From positions 40,494-104,493 of the forward strand of contig MGWK01000053.1 in NCBI GenBank assembly GCA_001800975.1: DNA of 64,000 bases. Direction: 5' to 3'. This DNA is from Flavobacteria bacterium RIFCSPLOWO2_12_FULL_35_11 (lineage in GTDB: Bacteria > Bacteroidota > Bacteroidia > Flavobacteriales > Flavobacteriaceae). The position numbers and the translations under genes are program-made. How positions within the stretch are numbered: the stretch's first letter is position 1; each line of letters opens with the position of its first letter. Below the pieces are notes generated by a model, which saw only the letters and a program-made list of their open reading frames with translations, did not search any database and was not told the DNA's origin. Positions 46,282 through 55,600 of the stretch are shown piece after piece.

Positions 46282-46297
46282 CCTATGAAATAGGGAG
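46282..46297 (+). promoter_or_regulatory. Operator-like motif before the sulfite reductase gene
   Basis: CCTATGAAATAGGGAG contains a perfect CCTAT/ATAGG inverted repeat. It matches CCTATnnAATnGGnAG seen at 42697-42712 before the cysH operon. No clear promoter boxes could be fixed next to it. Confidence 0.4.
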
Positions 46298-46328
46298 CTT
46301 TTTCTACTAACTAAAATCACAAAATACC

Positions 46329-48422
46329 ATGCAAAGTTTCAGAACCGAAATCGAGAATCCGATTGTCGAGAAGGACATTATTGACCTTGAGAAAAAAATC
46401 AGTCTTTATTACGAAGGAAAAATAGACGAGGCACGCTTCAGAAGTCTGCGTTTGGCCCGTGGCGTTTACGGACAACGCCAGTTTGGCGTGCAGATGATCC
46501 GCATTAAACTGCCTTACGGCAAAATTTCAGGGGAACAACTGCGCAGAATTTCCGCTGTTTCCGACGAATATTCTCGGGGCAGGCTGCACATTACCACGCG
46601 TCAGGACATCCAAATTCACCACGTGAGTTTAGACAGAACGCCTGAACTTTGGGCCGAATTGGAAAAAGACGACATTACCCTGCGGGAAGCCTGCGGAAAT
46701 ACGGTTCGAAATGTGACCGCTTCGGAAACTGCAGGGATTGACAGCAACGAACCTTTTGATGTTTCTCCTTATGCACAAGCCGTTTTTGAGTTCTTTTTAA
46801 GGAATCCCATTTGTCAGGAATTGGGCCGAAAATTCAAAATTTCTTTTTCAGCAACCGATGAAGATACGGCACTGAGTTTTATGCACGATTTGGGTTTTAT
46901 TGCCAAAATTCAAAACGGCGAAATTGGATTTAAAGTGATGCTTGGCGGCGGTTTGGGCTCGCAAGCCCGTTTGGCCGATACCTTGTATGAGTTTTTGCCT
47001 TCCGAAAAAATAATTCCGGTGACCGAAGCCGTTTTGAGGGTTTTTGACCGTCATGGCGAACGCGCAAAAAGAGCAAGGGCGCGCTTGAAGTTTTTGGTGA
47101 AAGAAATCGGTTTGGATGCCTTTGTGAAATTGGTTTCAGAAGAACAAAAAGCATTGTCCAATGCAACGGTAAAAATCGATATTTCCAACGATGAAACGGA
47201 AATTTCAGTGCCGCAATTGTCGGTGCCTTCCGTAAAAATTGAAGATGAAATAAACTACAATTTATGGAAATTAACCAATGTGATTCCTCAGAAACAAAAA
47301 GGATTATTCGCCATAGGAATTAAAGTCCATCTGGGCGATTTTTATACCGATAAAGCACGTTTACTGGCCGATTTGGTTCAAAAATATGCAGCCAATGAAT
47401 TGCGCCTTACTTTGCGCCAAAATATCTTGATTCCTTTTGTAAAAGCTGAATTACTGCCTTTCTTTTATACCGAACTTCACAAACTGGGTTACGCGGAAGT
47501 GGGCTATAACGGGATTTTCGATATCACTTCTTGTCCGGGTACCGACACCTGTAACCTGGGAATTGCGAGCAGCACGGGAATCACCCGAGAATTGGAAAAA
47601 GTATTGAAAAATGAGTTTCCGCAGTTGGCCGCCAACAAGGAAATCACTATAAAAATTAGCGGTTGTATGAATTCATGTGGGCAACATACAATGGCGCATA
47701 TTGGTTTTCAAGGAATGACCATCAAATCAGGGAAGCTTGTTGCTCCAGCATTACAAGTGCTTTTGGGCGGTGGCGTTTTAGGAAATGGTGCGGGAAGAAT
47801 AGCCAATAAGGTGATTAAAATTCCGAGCAAAAGAGGACCAAATGCTTTGAGAGCTATTTTAAATGATGTGGAATTGAACCGTAAAGCAGGAGAGCCTTTT
47901 TTGGATTATTATGACCGACAAGGAAAAAACTATTTTTACAATTTGCTGAAACCGCTAACCGATAGCTCTAATTTACAGGAAAGCGATTTTACGGATTGGG
48001 GAAGTGAAGAACCATTTGAAATGGCCGTTGGCGTTGGCGAATGTGCAGGAGTTGTTATCGATTTGGTGGCCACTTTGTTGCTGGACAGCGATGAGAAAAT
48101 TGAAAATGCAACGGAAGCCTTGAAATTAAACCAGTTTGCCGACAGTATTTATTATGCTTACACCAGTTTGGTGAATACCGCCAAAGCCTTGCTGCTGACC
48201 AAAGACAAAACAACCAATACGCAAGCCGGAATTATTTCTGAATTTGAAACCCTTTTTGCCGGTGAAATTGTTTTGGAAAGTCCGTTTTCTGAGTTTGTTT
48301 ATCAAATTCAACAAAAGGAACCAACCAAAGAATTTGCCCAGAAATACCTGAAGGATGCGCAACTTTTTTACGAAAAAGCAACGGAACTTCGGACTAAAAT
48401 TTTAAGTGATGATAGTGAATAA
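46329..48422 (+). CDS. Ferredoxin-dependent sulfite reductase with HEPN-like C-terminal extension
   Basis: This enzyme reduces sulfite to sulfide with six electrons. The 697-residue protein has two sulfite/nitrite reductase half-domains. The siroheme-4Fe-4S ligands are Cys402 and Cys408 (CPGTDTC) and Cys446 and Cys450 (CMNSC). After about residue 575 an extra ~110-residue helical region (ALKLNQFADSIYYAYTSLVN and following) resembles a HEPN domain; the RxxxxH nuclease motif is not seen. The following siroheme, FNR-like and ferredoxin genes fit the pathway. Nitrite reduction is possible but less likely in this operon. Confidence 0.9.
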   Translation: MQSFRTEIENPIVEKDIIDLEKKISLYYEGKIDEARFRSLRLARGVYGQRQFGVQMIRIKLPYGKISGEQLRRISAVSDEYSRGRLHITTRQDIQIHHVSLDRTPELWAELEKDDITLREACGNTVRNVTASETAGIDSNEPFDVSPYAQAVFEFFLRNPICQELGRKFKISFSATDEDTALSFMHDLGFIAKIQNGEIGFKVMLGGGLGSQARLADTLYEFLPSEKIIPVTEAVLRVFDRHGERAKRARARLKFLVKEIGLDAFVKLVSEEQKALSNATVKIDISNDETEISVPQLSVPSVKIEDEINYNLWKLTNVIPQKQKGLFAIGIKVHLGDFYTDKARLLADLVQKYAANELRLTLRQNILIPFVKAELLPFFYTELHKLGYAEVGYNGIFDITSCPGTDTCNLGIASSTGITRELEKVLKNEFPQLAANKEITIKISGCMNSCGQHTMAHIGFQGMTIKSGKLVAPALQVLLGGGVLGNGAGRIANKVIKIPSKRGPNALRAILNDVELNRKAGEPFLDYYDRQGKNYFYNLLKPLTDSSNLQESDFTDWGSEEPFEMAVGVGECAGVVIDLVATLLLDSDEKIENATEALKLNQFADSIYYAYTSLVNTAKALLLTKDKTTNTQAGIISEFETLFAGEIVLESPFSEFVYQIQQKEPTKEFAQKYLKDAQLFYEKATELRTKILSDDSE

Positions 48423-49182
48423 GAATCCGAAAGTCATCCTGGTGGGCGCCGGTCCGGGAGATCCCGAATTGATTACCGTGAAAGGCGTTCAGGCACTGAT
48501 GAACGCAAATGTGGTGCTGTACGATGCGCTGGTTTGCAGGGAATTGCTGAAATATGCGCCCCTCGCAAAAAAGATATTTGTGGGAAAACGAAAAGGATTC
48601 CACAGCCATTCGCAGGACGAAATTAATGCATTGATGGTGAAATACGCCTTTCAATACGGGAACGCCGTGCGCTTAAAAGGCGGCGATCCGTTTGTTTTTG
48701 GCCGCGGTGCGGAAGAAATTGATTATATCAAATCTTTTGGCATTGAAACGGAAGTTATTCCGGGAATTTCTTCAGCGATGGCAGTACCTGCGAGTCAGGG
48801 CATCGCACTCACAAAAAGAGGAATTTCAGAAAGTTTTTGGGTGATTACGGGCACCACATCCGACAGAAAATTATCAAATGATGTGTTTTTGGCGGCGCAG
48901 TCATCCGCAACCATCGTTATTTTAATGGGCATGAGCAAACTCAGCGAGATTGTGGCGATCTTCAAAAAATTCGAAAAAGGCGATGTGCCAACGGCAATCA
49001 TCCAAAACGGCACCACAAAAAACGAAAAAATTGGCGTGGCAACCATCGATTCAATTTTGGAAGTGGTTGAAACCCAACAATTGGCTTCTCCGGCAATTAT
49101 TGTCATCGGGGAAGTGGTGAAACACAGCGCAAAATTACGGGCATTTTATGAAGATATTGTGCTGAAACATCAATCAGCATAA
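48409..49182 (+). CDS. cobA: Uroporphyrinogen-III C-methyltransferase
   Basis: This SAM-dependent enzyme makes precorrin-2 from uroporphyrinogen III, the first step to siroheme. The 257-residue protein has VGAGPGDPELITVKG, LKGGDPFVFGRGAEE and VIPGISSAMAVPASQGIALT, all family landmarks. It overlaps the sulfite reductase gene by 14 bases, linking cofactor supply to the enzyme. The ATG at 48409 is chosen over a GTG one codon earlier. Confidence 0.95.
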   Translation: MIVNKNPKVILVGAGPGDPELITVKGVQALMNANVVLYDALVCRELLKYAPLAKKIFVGKRKGFHSHSQDEINALMVKYAFQYGNAVRLKGGDPFVFGRGAEEIDYIKSFGIETEVIPGISSAMAVPASQGIALTKRGISESFWVITGTTSDRKLSNDVFLAAQSSATIVILMGMSKLSEIVAIFKKFEKGDVPTAIIQNGTTKNEKIGVATIDSILEVVETQQLASPAIIVIGEVVKHSAKLRAFYEDIVLKHQSA

Positions 49183-49315
49183 AATATAATACTTTATTTA
49201 GAATCAATATAAATAAAAACACGAATTTTGCATTTTTAAAAGATGTATTGGATTATACGAAGGTTTTAATTTTAACATAACACAATAACTACTACTAAAT
49301 ACTACTACTAAAAAA

Positions 49316-50368
49316 ATGATTAAAACTGATATATTAATTATCGGAGCGGGACCTGTTGGATTATTTACCGTGTTTGAGGCAGGATTGCTGAAACTTCGAT
49401 GTCACTTAATTGATGCATTGCCTTATGCGGGCGGACAGTGTGCAGAGATTTATCCCAAAAAGCCGATTTATGACATTCCTGCCTACCCCGAAATTTTGGC
49501 GGGTGATCTGATTCAAAATTTGGCGCAGCAAATTGCGCCTTTTGAGCCAACCTACACGTTGGGGGAAAGAGCAGAAACCATAGAAAAACTTCCCGATGGC
49601 AATTTTATGGTGACCACCAATAAAGGAACGGAACACAGCGCAGCGGCTGTTATTATTGCCGGCGGATTGGGTTCATTTGAACCAAGAAAACCGCCCATTG
49701 CCAGCATCGCGGATTATGAAGACCGCGGTGTGAACTATATGATTAAAGATCCTGAAATTTTCAGAAATAAAAGGGTCGTAATTTCCGGTGGCGGAGATTC
49801 TGCATTGGATTGGACCATCTTTTTGGCCAACGTGGCGCGTGAAGTAATTCTTGTGCATCGAAAAAATGAATTTAGAGGCGCATTGGATTCCGTGGAAAAA
49901 GTTTCGGAACTCGCCAAAAAAGGAAAAATAAAACTGATTACGGAAGCGGAAGTTACAGAAATTCGCGGCAACGGAAAGGTGGAATCGGTGATTGTAAACC
50001 AGTCTAAAGAAGGAAATATTGAAATTCCCTGTGATAATTTTATTCCATTGTTTGGCTTGTTGCCCAAATTGGGACCCATTGCAAACTGGGGATTGGAGAT
50101 TGAAAAAAATGCCATAAAAGTGAACAATGCGCTGGATTACAGCACCAATATTCCGGGTATTTTTGCAGTGGGCGATGTTAACACCTATCCTGGAAAGCTG
50201 AAATTGATCTTGTGCGGATTTCATGAAGCCACAATCGCGGTGCAATTTGCCTACAATATTGTAAATCCGGGTAAAAAATATTTAATGAAATACACCACTG
50301 TAAACGGAATTACGGGTTTTAACGGAGAAACCAAAAAGTCGGAAAAAGCAGTCGTAAAAAGCATATAA
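49316..50368 (+). CDS. FAD-dependent ferredoxin-NADP reductase (thioredoxin-reductase-like)
   Basis: The 350-residue flavoprotein has FAD-binding GAGPVGLFTVFEAG at residues 9-22 and the NAD(P)-binding VISGGGDSALDW near 157-168, plus the C-terminal VGDVNTYPGKLKLILCGFHEA. The redox CxxC of thioredoxin reductase is absent, as in YumC-type FNR. It is followed after one base by a ferredoxin gene and lies in the sulfite reductase region. It probably passes NADPH electrons to that ferredoxin and on to sulfite reductase. Confidence 0.88.
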   Translation: MIKTDILIIGAGPVGLFTVFEAGLLKLRCHLIDALPYAGGQCAEIYPKKPIYDIPAYPEILAGDLIQNLAQQIAPFEPTYTLGERAETIEKLPDGNFMVTTNKGTEHSAAAVIIAGGLGSFEPRKPPIASIADYEDRGVNYMIKDPEIFRNKRVVISGGGDSALDWTIFLANVAREVILVHRKNEFRGALDSVEKVSELAKKGKIKLITEAEVTEIRGNGKVESVIVNQSKEGNIEIPCDNFIPLFGLLPKLGPIANWGLEIEKNAIKVNNALDYSTNIPGIFAVGDVNTYPGKLKLILCGFHEATIAVQFAYNIVNPGKKYLMKYTTVNGITGFNGETKKSEKAVVKSI

Positions 50369-50369
50369 T

Positions 50370-50690
50370 ATGTCAGATATAAAAGTAAAAATCAAAGACA
50401 GGTTTGGCGTAAGTCATTTGTTGGATGCCCCAACCGATATGGCCATGAATATTATGGAACTGTGCAAAGCGTATGAATTGCCTGTTGAAGGCACTTGCGG
50501 CGGTATGGCCATGTGTGCTTCGTGCCAGTGTTATGTGCATTCCAACCATGAATTGTCGGCAATTGGAGAGGCGGAAGAGGAAATGCTGGATCAGGCATTT
50601 TTTGTGAAAGAAAACAGCCGTTTGGGATGTCAGTTGTACCTTTCCATAGAAATGGACGGATTGGAATTGGAATTGGCACCGGAAAGTTAA
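50370..50690 (+). CDS. 2Fe-2S ferredoxin (adrenodoxin type)
   Basis: The 106-residue protein has cluster ligands Cys43, Cys49, Cys52 and Cys87 in TCGGMAMCASCQCYV and RLGCQLY, the C-x5-C-x2-C...C pattern of adrenodoxin/ISC-type ferredoxins. It starts one base after the reductase gene, so the two are probably coupled. Likely electron carrier for sulfite reductase. Confidence 0.92.
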   Translation: MSDIKVKIKDRFGVSHLLDAPTDMAMNIMELCKAYELPVEGTCGGMAMCASCQCYVHSNHELSAIGEAEEEMLDQAFFVKENSRLGCQLYLSIEMDGLELELAPES

Positions 50691-50705
50691 TATAAATCTA
50701 CTGAC

Positions 50706-51281
50706 TTGGAACAAAACGAATTATACCCAATTTTTTTAAAAGTGGCAGCGCTTGAAGTGTTGATTGTTGGTGGCGGTAATGTTGGTTTGGAAAAACTGAC
50801 TTTTCTGCTAAAATCCAGTCCAAGCGCCAAAGTCACTATTGTCTCCGTCAATTTTTTGCCCGAATTGATCGCGTTGGCCCAAAAACACAACGCAAAAATA
50901 ATTGAAGCGGCATACCATAATTCTTTTCTGGAGGGAAAGCATATCGTCATCGCGACAACCGATGTGATTGAAGTCAATATTCAGGTGTATGAAGATTGTA
51001 AGCAACGGAATATCCTGGTCAATGTGGCCGACAATCCGCCTTATTGCGATTTTTATATGGGCGGCATCGTTACCAAAGGCAACATCAAAATTGCCATTTC
51101 AACCAACGGGAAGTCGCCCACCCTGGTAAAACGCCTGCGCCAGTTTCTGGAAGAAATCATTCCAAACAACATTAACGAGCTCGCAGAAAACATCAACAGC
51201 TACCGAAAATCCACCGGCGGCACCTTTTCAGAAAAAGTGACCGCCTTAAACGAATTGACAAAATCCTTGTTAATTAAATAA
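50706..51281 (+). CDS. Precorrin-2 dehydrogenase/sirohydrochlorin ferrochelatase
   Basis: This corresponds to the N-terminal half of CysG. The 191-residue protein has the Rossmann VLIVGGGNVGLEKLTFLL near residues 18-35, VADNPPYCDFYMGGIVTKGN and IAISTNGKSPTLVKRLRQFL. It completes siroheme from precorrin-2. The start is TTG at 50706; no ATG occurs near the N-terminus, so a rare start codon is inferred. It lies 15 bases after the ferredoxin gene. Confidence 0.88.
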   Translation: MEQNELYPIFLKVAALEVLIVGGGNVGLEKLTFLLKSSPSAKVTIVSVNFLPELIALAQKHNAKIIEAAYHNSFLEGKHIVIATTDVIEVNIQVYEDCKQRNILVNVADNPPYCDFYMGGIVTKGNIKIAISTNGKSPTLVKRLRQFLEEIIPNNINELAENINSYRKSTGGTFSEKVTALNELTKSLLIK

Positions 51282-51297
51282 TAAATTACCCGTTTCG

Positions 51298-51329
51298 TTT
51301 GTAATTCAGCGCCTTATTGCGTTAATTTG
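51298..51329 (+). promoter_or_regulatory. Promoter of the metH transcript
   Basis: TTTG (51298-51301) and TTAATTTG (51322-51329) are 20 bases apart, the same layout as before the metX riboswitch. Confidence 0.55.
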
Positions 51330-51358
51330 CAGCCAAGTTCATAAACACAGTGATCACA

Positions 51359-51459
51359 GTTATTAAGAAAGGCAGAGGGATTAGACCCGTTGAAGCCTTA
51401 GCAACCCTTTATTCATAAAGAAGGTGCTACATTCTACCAAAATATTTTGGATAGATAAC
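51359..51459 (+). ncRNA. SAM-I (S-box) riboswitch before metH
   Basis: P1 GTTAT (51359-51363) pairs with ATAAC (51455-51459). The core is the same as in the metX switch, and the first ~50 bases are identical; only the P3 and P4 loops differ. It should repress metH when S-adenosylmethionine is high. The downstream platform is occupied by a repeat element. Confidence 0.95.
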
Positions 51460-51505
51460 GAAGAGACTTTTCCAGAATTCTTCATGCATTTTTTAATAAT
51501 TTTTT

Positions 51506-51624
51506 GGGCGTTACCTTCGGGTCGGGCTTTTCGCTATATCTGTCATTGCGAGGAACGAAGCAATCTTTTGATGATATTGCTTAATAAGTTCGCAATGCCA
51601 GGATATCGCTTCAATCCCTAACGC
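51506..51624 (+). repeat. REP-like element (family C) with nested second repeat, in the metH leader
   Basis: The outer ends are GGGCGTTACC with GGGTCGGGCTTTTCGCT, and TTCAATCCCTAACGC. The centre (about 51541-51600) is another palindromic unit: TGTCATTGCGAGGAACGAAG at one end and TTCGCAATG at the other. It sits between the riboswitch aptamer and the metH start. Confidence 0.75.
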
Positions 51625-51680
51625 GTTTTGAATTCAACATTCAACATTTAAAATAAAATTTAAAATAACAACCATCAACA

Positions 51681-52658
51681 ATGTATAACATAAAAGAAGA
51701 AATGCAAAAACGAATATTGGTGCTTGATGGTGCTATGGGAACCATGATTCAGCAATACCGTTTTTCGGAAGAAGATTACAGGGGTGAACAGTTTAAAGAT
51801 TTTCATGTGTCCGTAAAAGGAAATAACGATATGCTTTCCATCACCCAGCCACAGGCCATTAAGGAAATCCACCGAAAATATCTGGAAGCTGGCGCCGATA
51901 TTATTGAAACCAATACCTTTTCGAGCACCACAATCGCCATGGCCGATTATGAAATGGAGAATTATGTGTACGATATCAACTACCAGTCGGCAAAAATAGC
52001 CAAGGAAGTTGCCAATGAATTTACTGCTAAAAACCCAAACAAGCCGAGATTTGTGGCAGGTTCTATCGGACCCACAAATAAAACCGCCAGCATGTCGCCC
52101 AAAGTAAACGATCCCGGATTTAGGGCCGTCACTTTTAACGATTTAAAGTTGGCCTACAAACAACAAACCGAAGCGTTGCTCGATGGCGGCGTGGATGTCT
52201 TATTGGTGGAAACCGTGTTTGACACGCTCAATGCAAAAGCGGCGCTGTTTGCCATTGAAGAAGTGAAAGAAGAACGAAATATCGATGTGCCCATTATGTT
52301 AAGCGGCACCATCACCGACGCCAGCGGAAGAACCTTGTCCGGACAAACAGCCGAAGCTTTTTTAATTTCGGTGTCGCACATTCCTTTATTGTCTATCGGC
52401 TTTAATTGCGCGTTGGGCGCCAATCAGTTAACGCCGCATTTGGAAGTGTTGGCAAGAAAATCGGACCTGCCGGTTTCCGCGCATCCAAACGCCGGACTGC
52501 CGAATGCTTTCGGGGAATATGATGAAACGCCAGCGCAAATGGCAGACCAAATTAAAACCTATCTGGACAAACATTTGGTGCGGATCATTGGCGGTTGCTG
52601 CGGCACAACGCCGGCACATATCAAGGCCATTGCCGATTTGGTCAGTAATTATTCGTAG
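51681..52658 (+). CDS. metH: Cobalamin-dependent methionine synthase, homocysteine-binding module (split MetH, part 1)
   Basis: The 325-residue protein corresponds to the N-terminal S-methyltransferase (homocysteine-binding) module of MetH. VLDGAMGTMIQQY is near the start, and zinc-ligand Cys residues are in GFNCALG and IGGCCGTTPAHI near the C-terminus. The rest of the enzyme is encoded by the next gene after a 32-base gap. Splitting of metH at this module border is common in flavobacteria. Expression is under the second SAM-I riboswitch. Confidence 0.93.
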   Translation: MYNIKEEMQKRILVLDGAMGTMIQQYRFSEEDYRGEQFKDFHVSVKGNNDMLSITQPQAIKEIHRKYLEAGADIIETNTFSSTTIAMADYEMENYVYDINYQSAKIAKEVANEFTAKNPNKPRFVAGSIGPTNKTASMSPKVNDPGFRAVTFNDLKLAYKQQTEALLDGGVDVLLVETVFDTLNAKAALFAIEEVKEERNIDVPIMLSGTITDASGRTLSGQTAEAFLISVSHIPLLSIGFNCALGANQLTPHLEVLARKSDLPVSAHPNAGLPNAFGEYDETPAQMADQIKTYLDKHLVRIIGGCCGTTPAHIKAIADLVSNYS

Positions 52659-52690
52659 GGACTGGTCACGATTTGTCCGTACTATAAAAA

Positions 52691-55600
52691 ATGAAGAATT
52701 TAATGCAAGAAGATAAGTTACATATAGAAAATAAATCGGGTGTTAGGTATTTGAAACTTTCCGGGCTTGAACCCCTGATTATAACGCCTGAAAGCAACTT
52801 CATCAATGTTGGCGAGCGTACAAATGTGGCGGGTTCCCGCAAGTTTTTGCGCCTGATTAAGGACGAGAAATTTGACGAGGCGCTTGCCATTGCAAGGCAT
52901 CAGGTGGAAGGAGGCGCGCAAATTATTGATGTAAACATGGACGACGGCTTGATCGACGGAAAAGAAGCCATGGTTCAGTTTCTGAATTTAATTGCTTCCG
53001 AACCCGATATTTCTCGTGTTCCGGTGATGATCGACAGTTCAAAATGGGAAATTATTGAAGCCGGTTTGCAGGTGGTGCAGGGAAAATGCGTGGTCAATTC
53101 CATCAGCCTAAAAGAAGGGGAAGCCACCTTCATAAAACAGGCAAAACTAATCAAGCGTTACGGCGCGGCAGTTATTGTAATGGCATTTGATGAGGTGGGC
53201 CAGGCCGATAATTTCGAACGAAGAATCGAAATCGCCAAACGTTCCTATGATATTTTAGTGAATGAGGTAAAGTTTCCTTCAGAAGACATTATTTTCGATT
53301 TAAATATTTTTCCGGTGGCTACGGGGATGGATGAGCACAAAAGAAATGCGCTCGATTTTATTGAGGCTACACGCTGGGTTCGTGAAAATTTGCCCAATGT
53401 GAGCATAAGCGGCGGCGTAAGCAATGTTTCGTTTTCTTTCAGGGGAAATGATTCGGTGCGCGAAGCTATGCATTCCGTATTTTTATACCACGCCATTAAA
53501 GCCGGAATGAATATGGGTATCGTAAATCCGACCATGTTGGAGGTATACGATGAAATTCCAAAAGAGTTGTTGGAACGTGTTGAAGATGTTATTCTAAACA
53601 GAAGAGATGATGCCACAGAACGTTTGCTGACTTTTGCCGAAAGTGTCATCAGTTCTGTAAAAGAGCATAAAGTGGACTTGTCCTGGCGTGAAAAACCCTT
53701 GCAGGAAAGAATAACGCACGCTTTGGTGAAAGGCGTTGATGAATTTATTTTGGAAGATGTTGAAGAAGCAAGAAAACAGGCCACAAAACCCATAGAAGTG
53801 ATTGAACAGCACTTGATGACAGGGATGAATGTGGTGGGCGATTTGTTTGGATCGGGAAAAATGTTTTTGCCTCAAGTGGTGAAATCCGCCCGTGTAATGA
53901 AACGCGCCGTTGCTTATTTACAGCCGTTTATTGAAGCAGCTAAAAGCCCCCTAACCCCCAAAGGGGGAATTAAGACTACGCAACATTGGGAAACTGCCGA
54001 TCCTTTGAATTATCGATTATTAAAAGAGTTTGCCCTTAAAATGCGTAATAAACCAACTGATGCGGAAAGGCTTTTATGGAACGTTTTAAGCGGAAAAAAA
54101 CTCGATGGACACAAAATTAGAAGGCAACATATTATTGGGAATTATATTGCGGATTTTATTTGTTTAAAATCGAATTTAATTATTGAAATTGATGGATTGA
54201 TACACCAATTGCCTGAAAATAAAATAAGTGATGAAGAACGTACACAGTGGTTGGAAAAAGAAGGGTTTCGGGTGATACGTTTTACAAATAATGAAGTTTT
54301 GTCCAATTTGGATGAGGTTTTGGATAAAATAATAAAAGCGTTGGCGATTCCCCCTTTGGGGGTTAGGGGGCCGGGTGCTGGCAAAATTTTATTGGCTACT
54401 GTTAAAGGTGATGTGCACGATATTGGAAAAAATATTGTGGGTGTGGTGTTGAATTGCAACAATTATGAAATTATCGATTTGGGTGTAATGGTTTCAGCTG
54501 AAAAAATAATTGAAACCGCCAAAAAGGAAAATGTGGACGTGATTGGATTGAGCGGACTTATAACGCCATCATTGGATGAAATGGCTTATGTTGCCGAAGA
54601 AATGGAACGCCAAAATTTTAAAGTACCTTTGTTGATTGGCGGCGCCACCACCTCAAAAGCGCATACGGCTGTTAAAATTGACACGCAATATTCCAATGCG
54701 GTCATTTACGTAAATGACGCTTCAAGGGCGGTTACGGTGGTCGGAAATTTAATTAACGACAACAATACGGCGGTTGATTATGTAAAAAGTATCAAGGACG
54801 ATTATGTGATTGTGAGGGAAGGATTTTATAACCGTTCCGACAGAAAAGAATATTTATCATTGGCCGATGCCCGGGAAAATAAGTTTAAAATCGACTGGAA
54901 TACTGCAAATATCGCCGTTCCAAATTTTACAGGAATTAAAGTGATCGCCGATTTGGATCTCAATAAATTGGTTGAATATATCGATTGGGGCCCGTTTTTT
55001 AGGACATGGGAATTACACGGAAAATATCCGGATATTTTAACGGATAAAGTGGTTGGTGAATCGGCGACCCATTTATTTCAGGATGCAAAAAAACTGCTTC
55101 AAAAAGTTTTGGATGAAAAGTTGCTGACGGCAAAAGCGGTCTTCGGAATTTTCCCGGCAAATTCGGTAAATGAGGATGATATTGAAGTATACGCCAATGA
55201 AAGTAAAACTGAAATAAAAGCCAAGTTTTTAACTTTGCGCCAACAATTGAAAAAGAAAGAAGGAACGCCAAGTATGGCGCTGGCCGATTTTATCGCACCG
55301 AAAGAAACCGATAAAACCGATTATATGGGCGCATTTTGTGTTTCCACCGGATTTGGAACCGCAGAACTGGCAGGGGAGTTTGAAAAAGACCACGACGATT
55401 ACAATTCGATAATGATCAAGGCCTTGGCCGACAGGCTGGCAGAAGCTTTTGCAGAATATTTGCATAAAAAAGTGAGGACAGATTATTGGGGTTATGTGGC
55501 CGCTGAGATTTTGACCAATGAAGAATTGATTAAAGAAAGCTATAAAGGCATTCGTCCGGCACCGGGTTATCCCGCCTGTCCGGACCATACCGAGAAATTA

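Noticed and set aside
49673..50245. Long open frame opposite the ferredoxin-NADP reductase gene (190 codons, minus strand)
   Set aside because: Composition is rich in Phe, His and Asn with no family resemblance. The plus-strand gene is clear, so this is a shadow.
53946..54371. Intein within MetH
   Set aside because: No Cys/Ser/Thr start, no His-Asn end and no splicing blocks. The ends are nucleotide inverted repeats and the content is a DUF559 domain.
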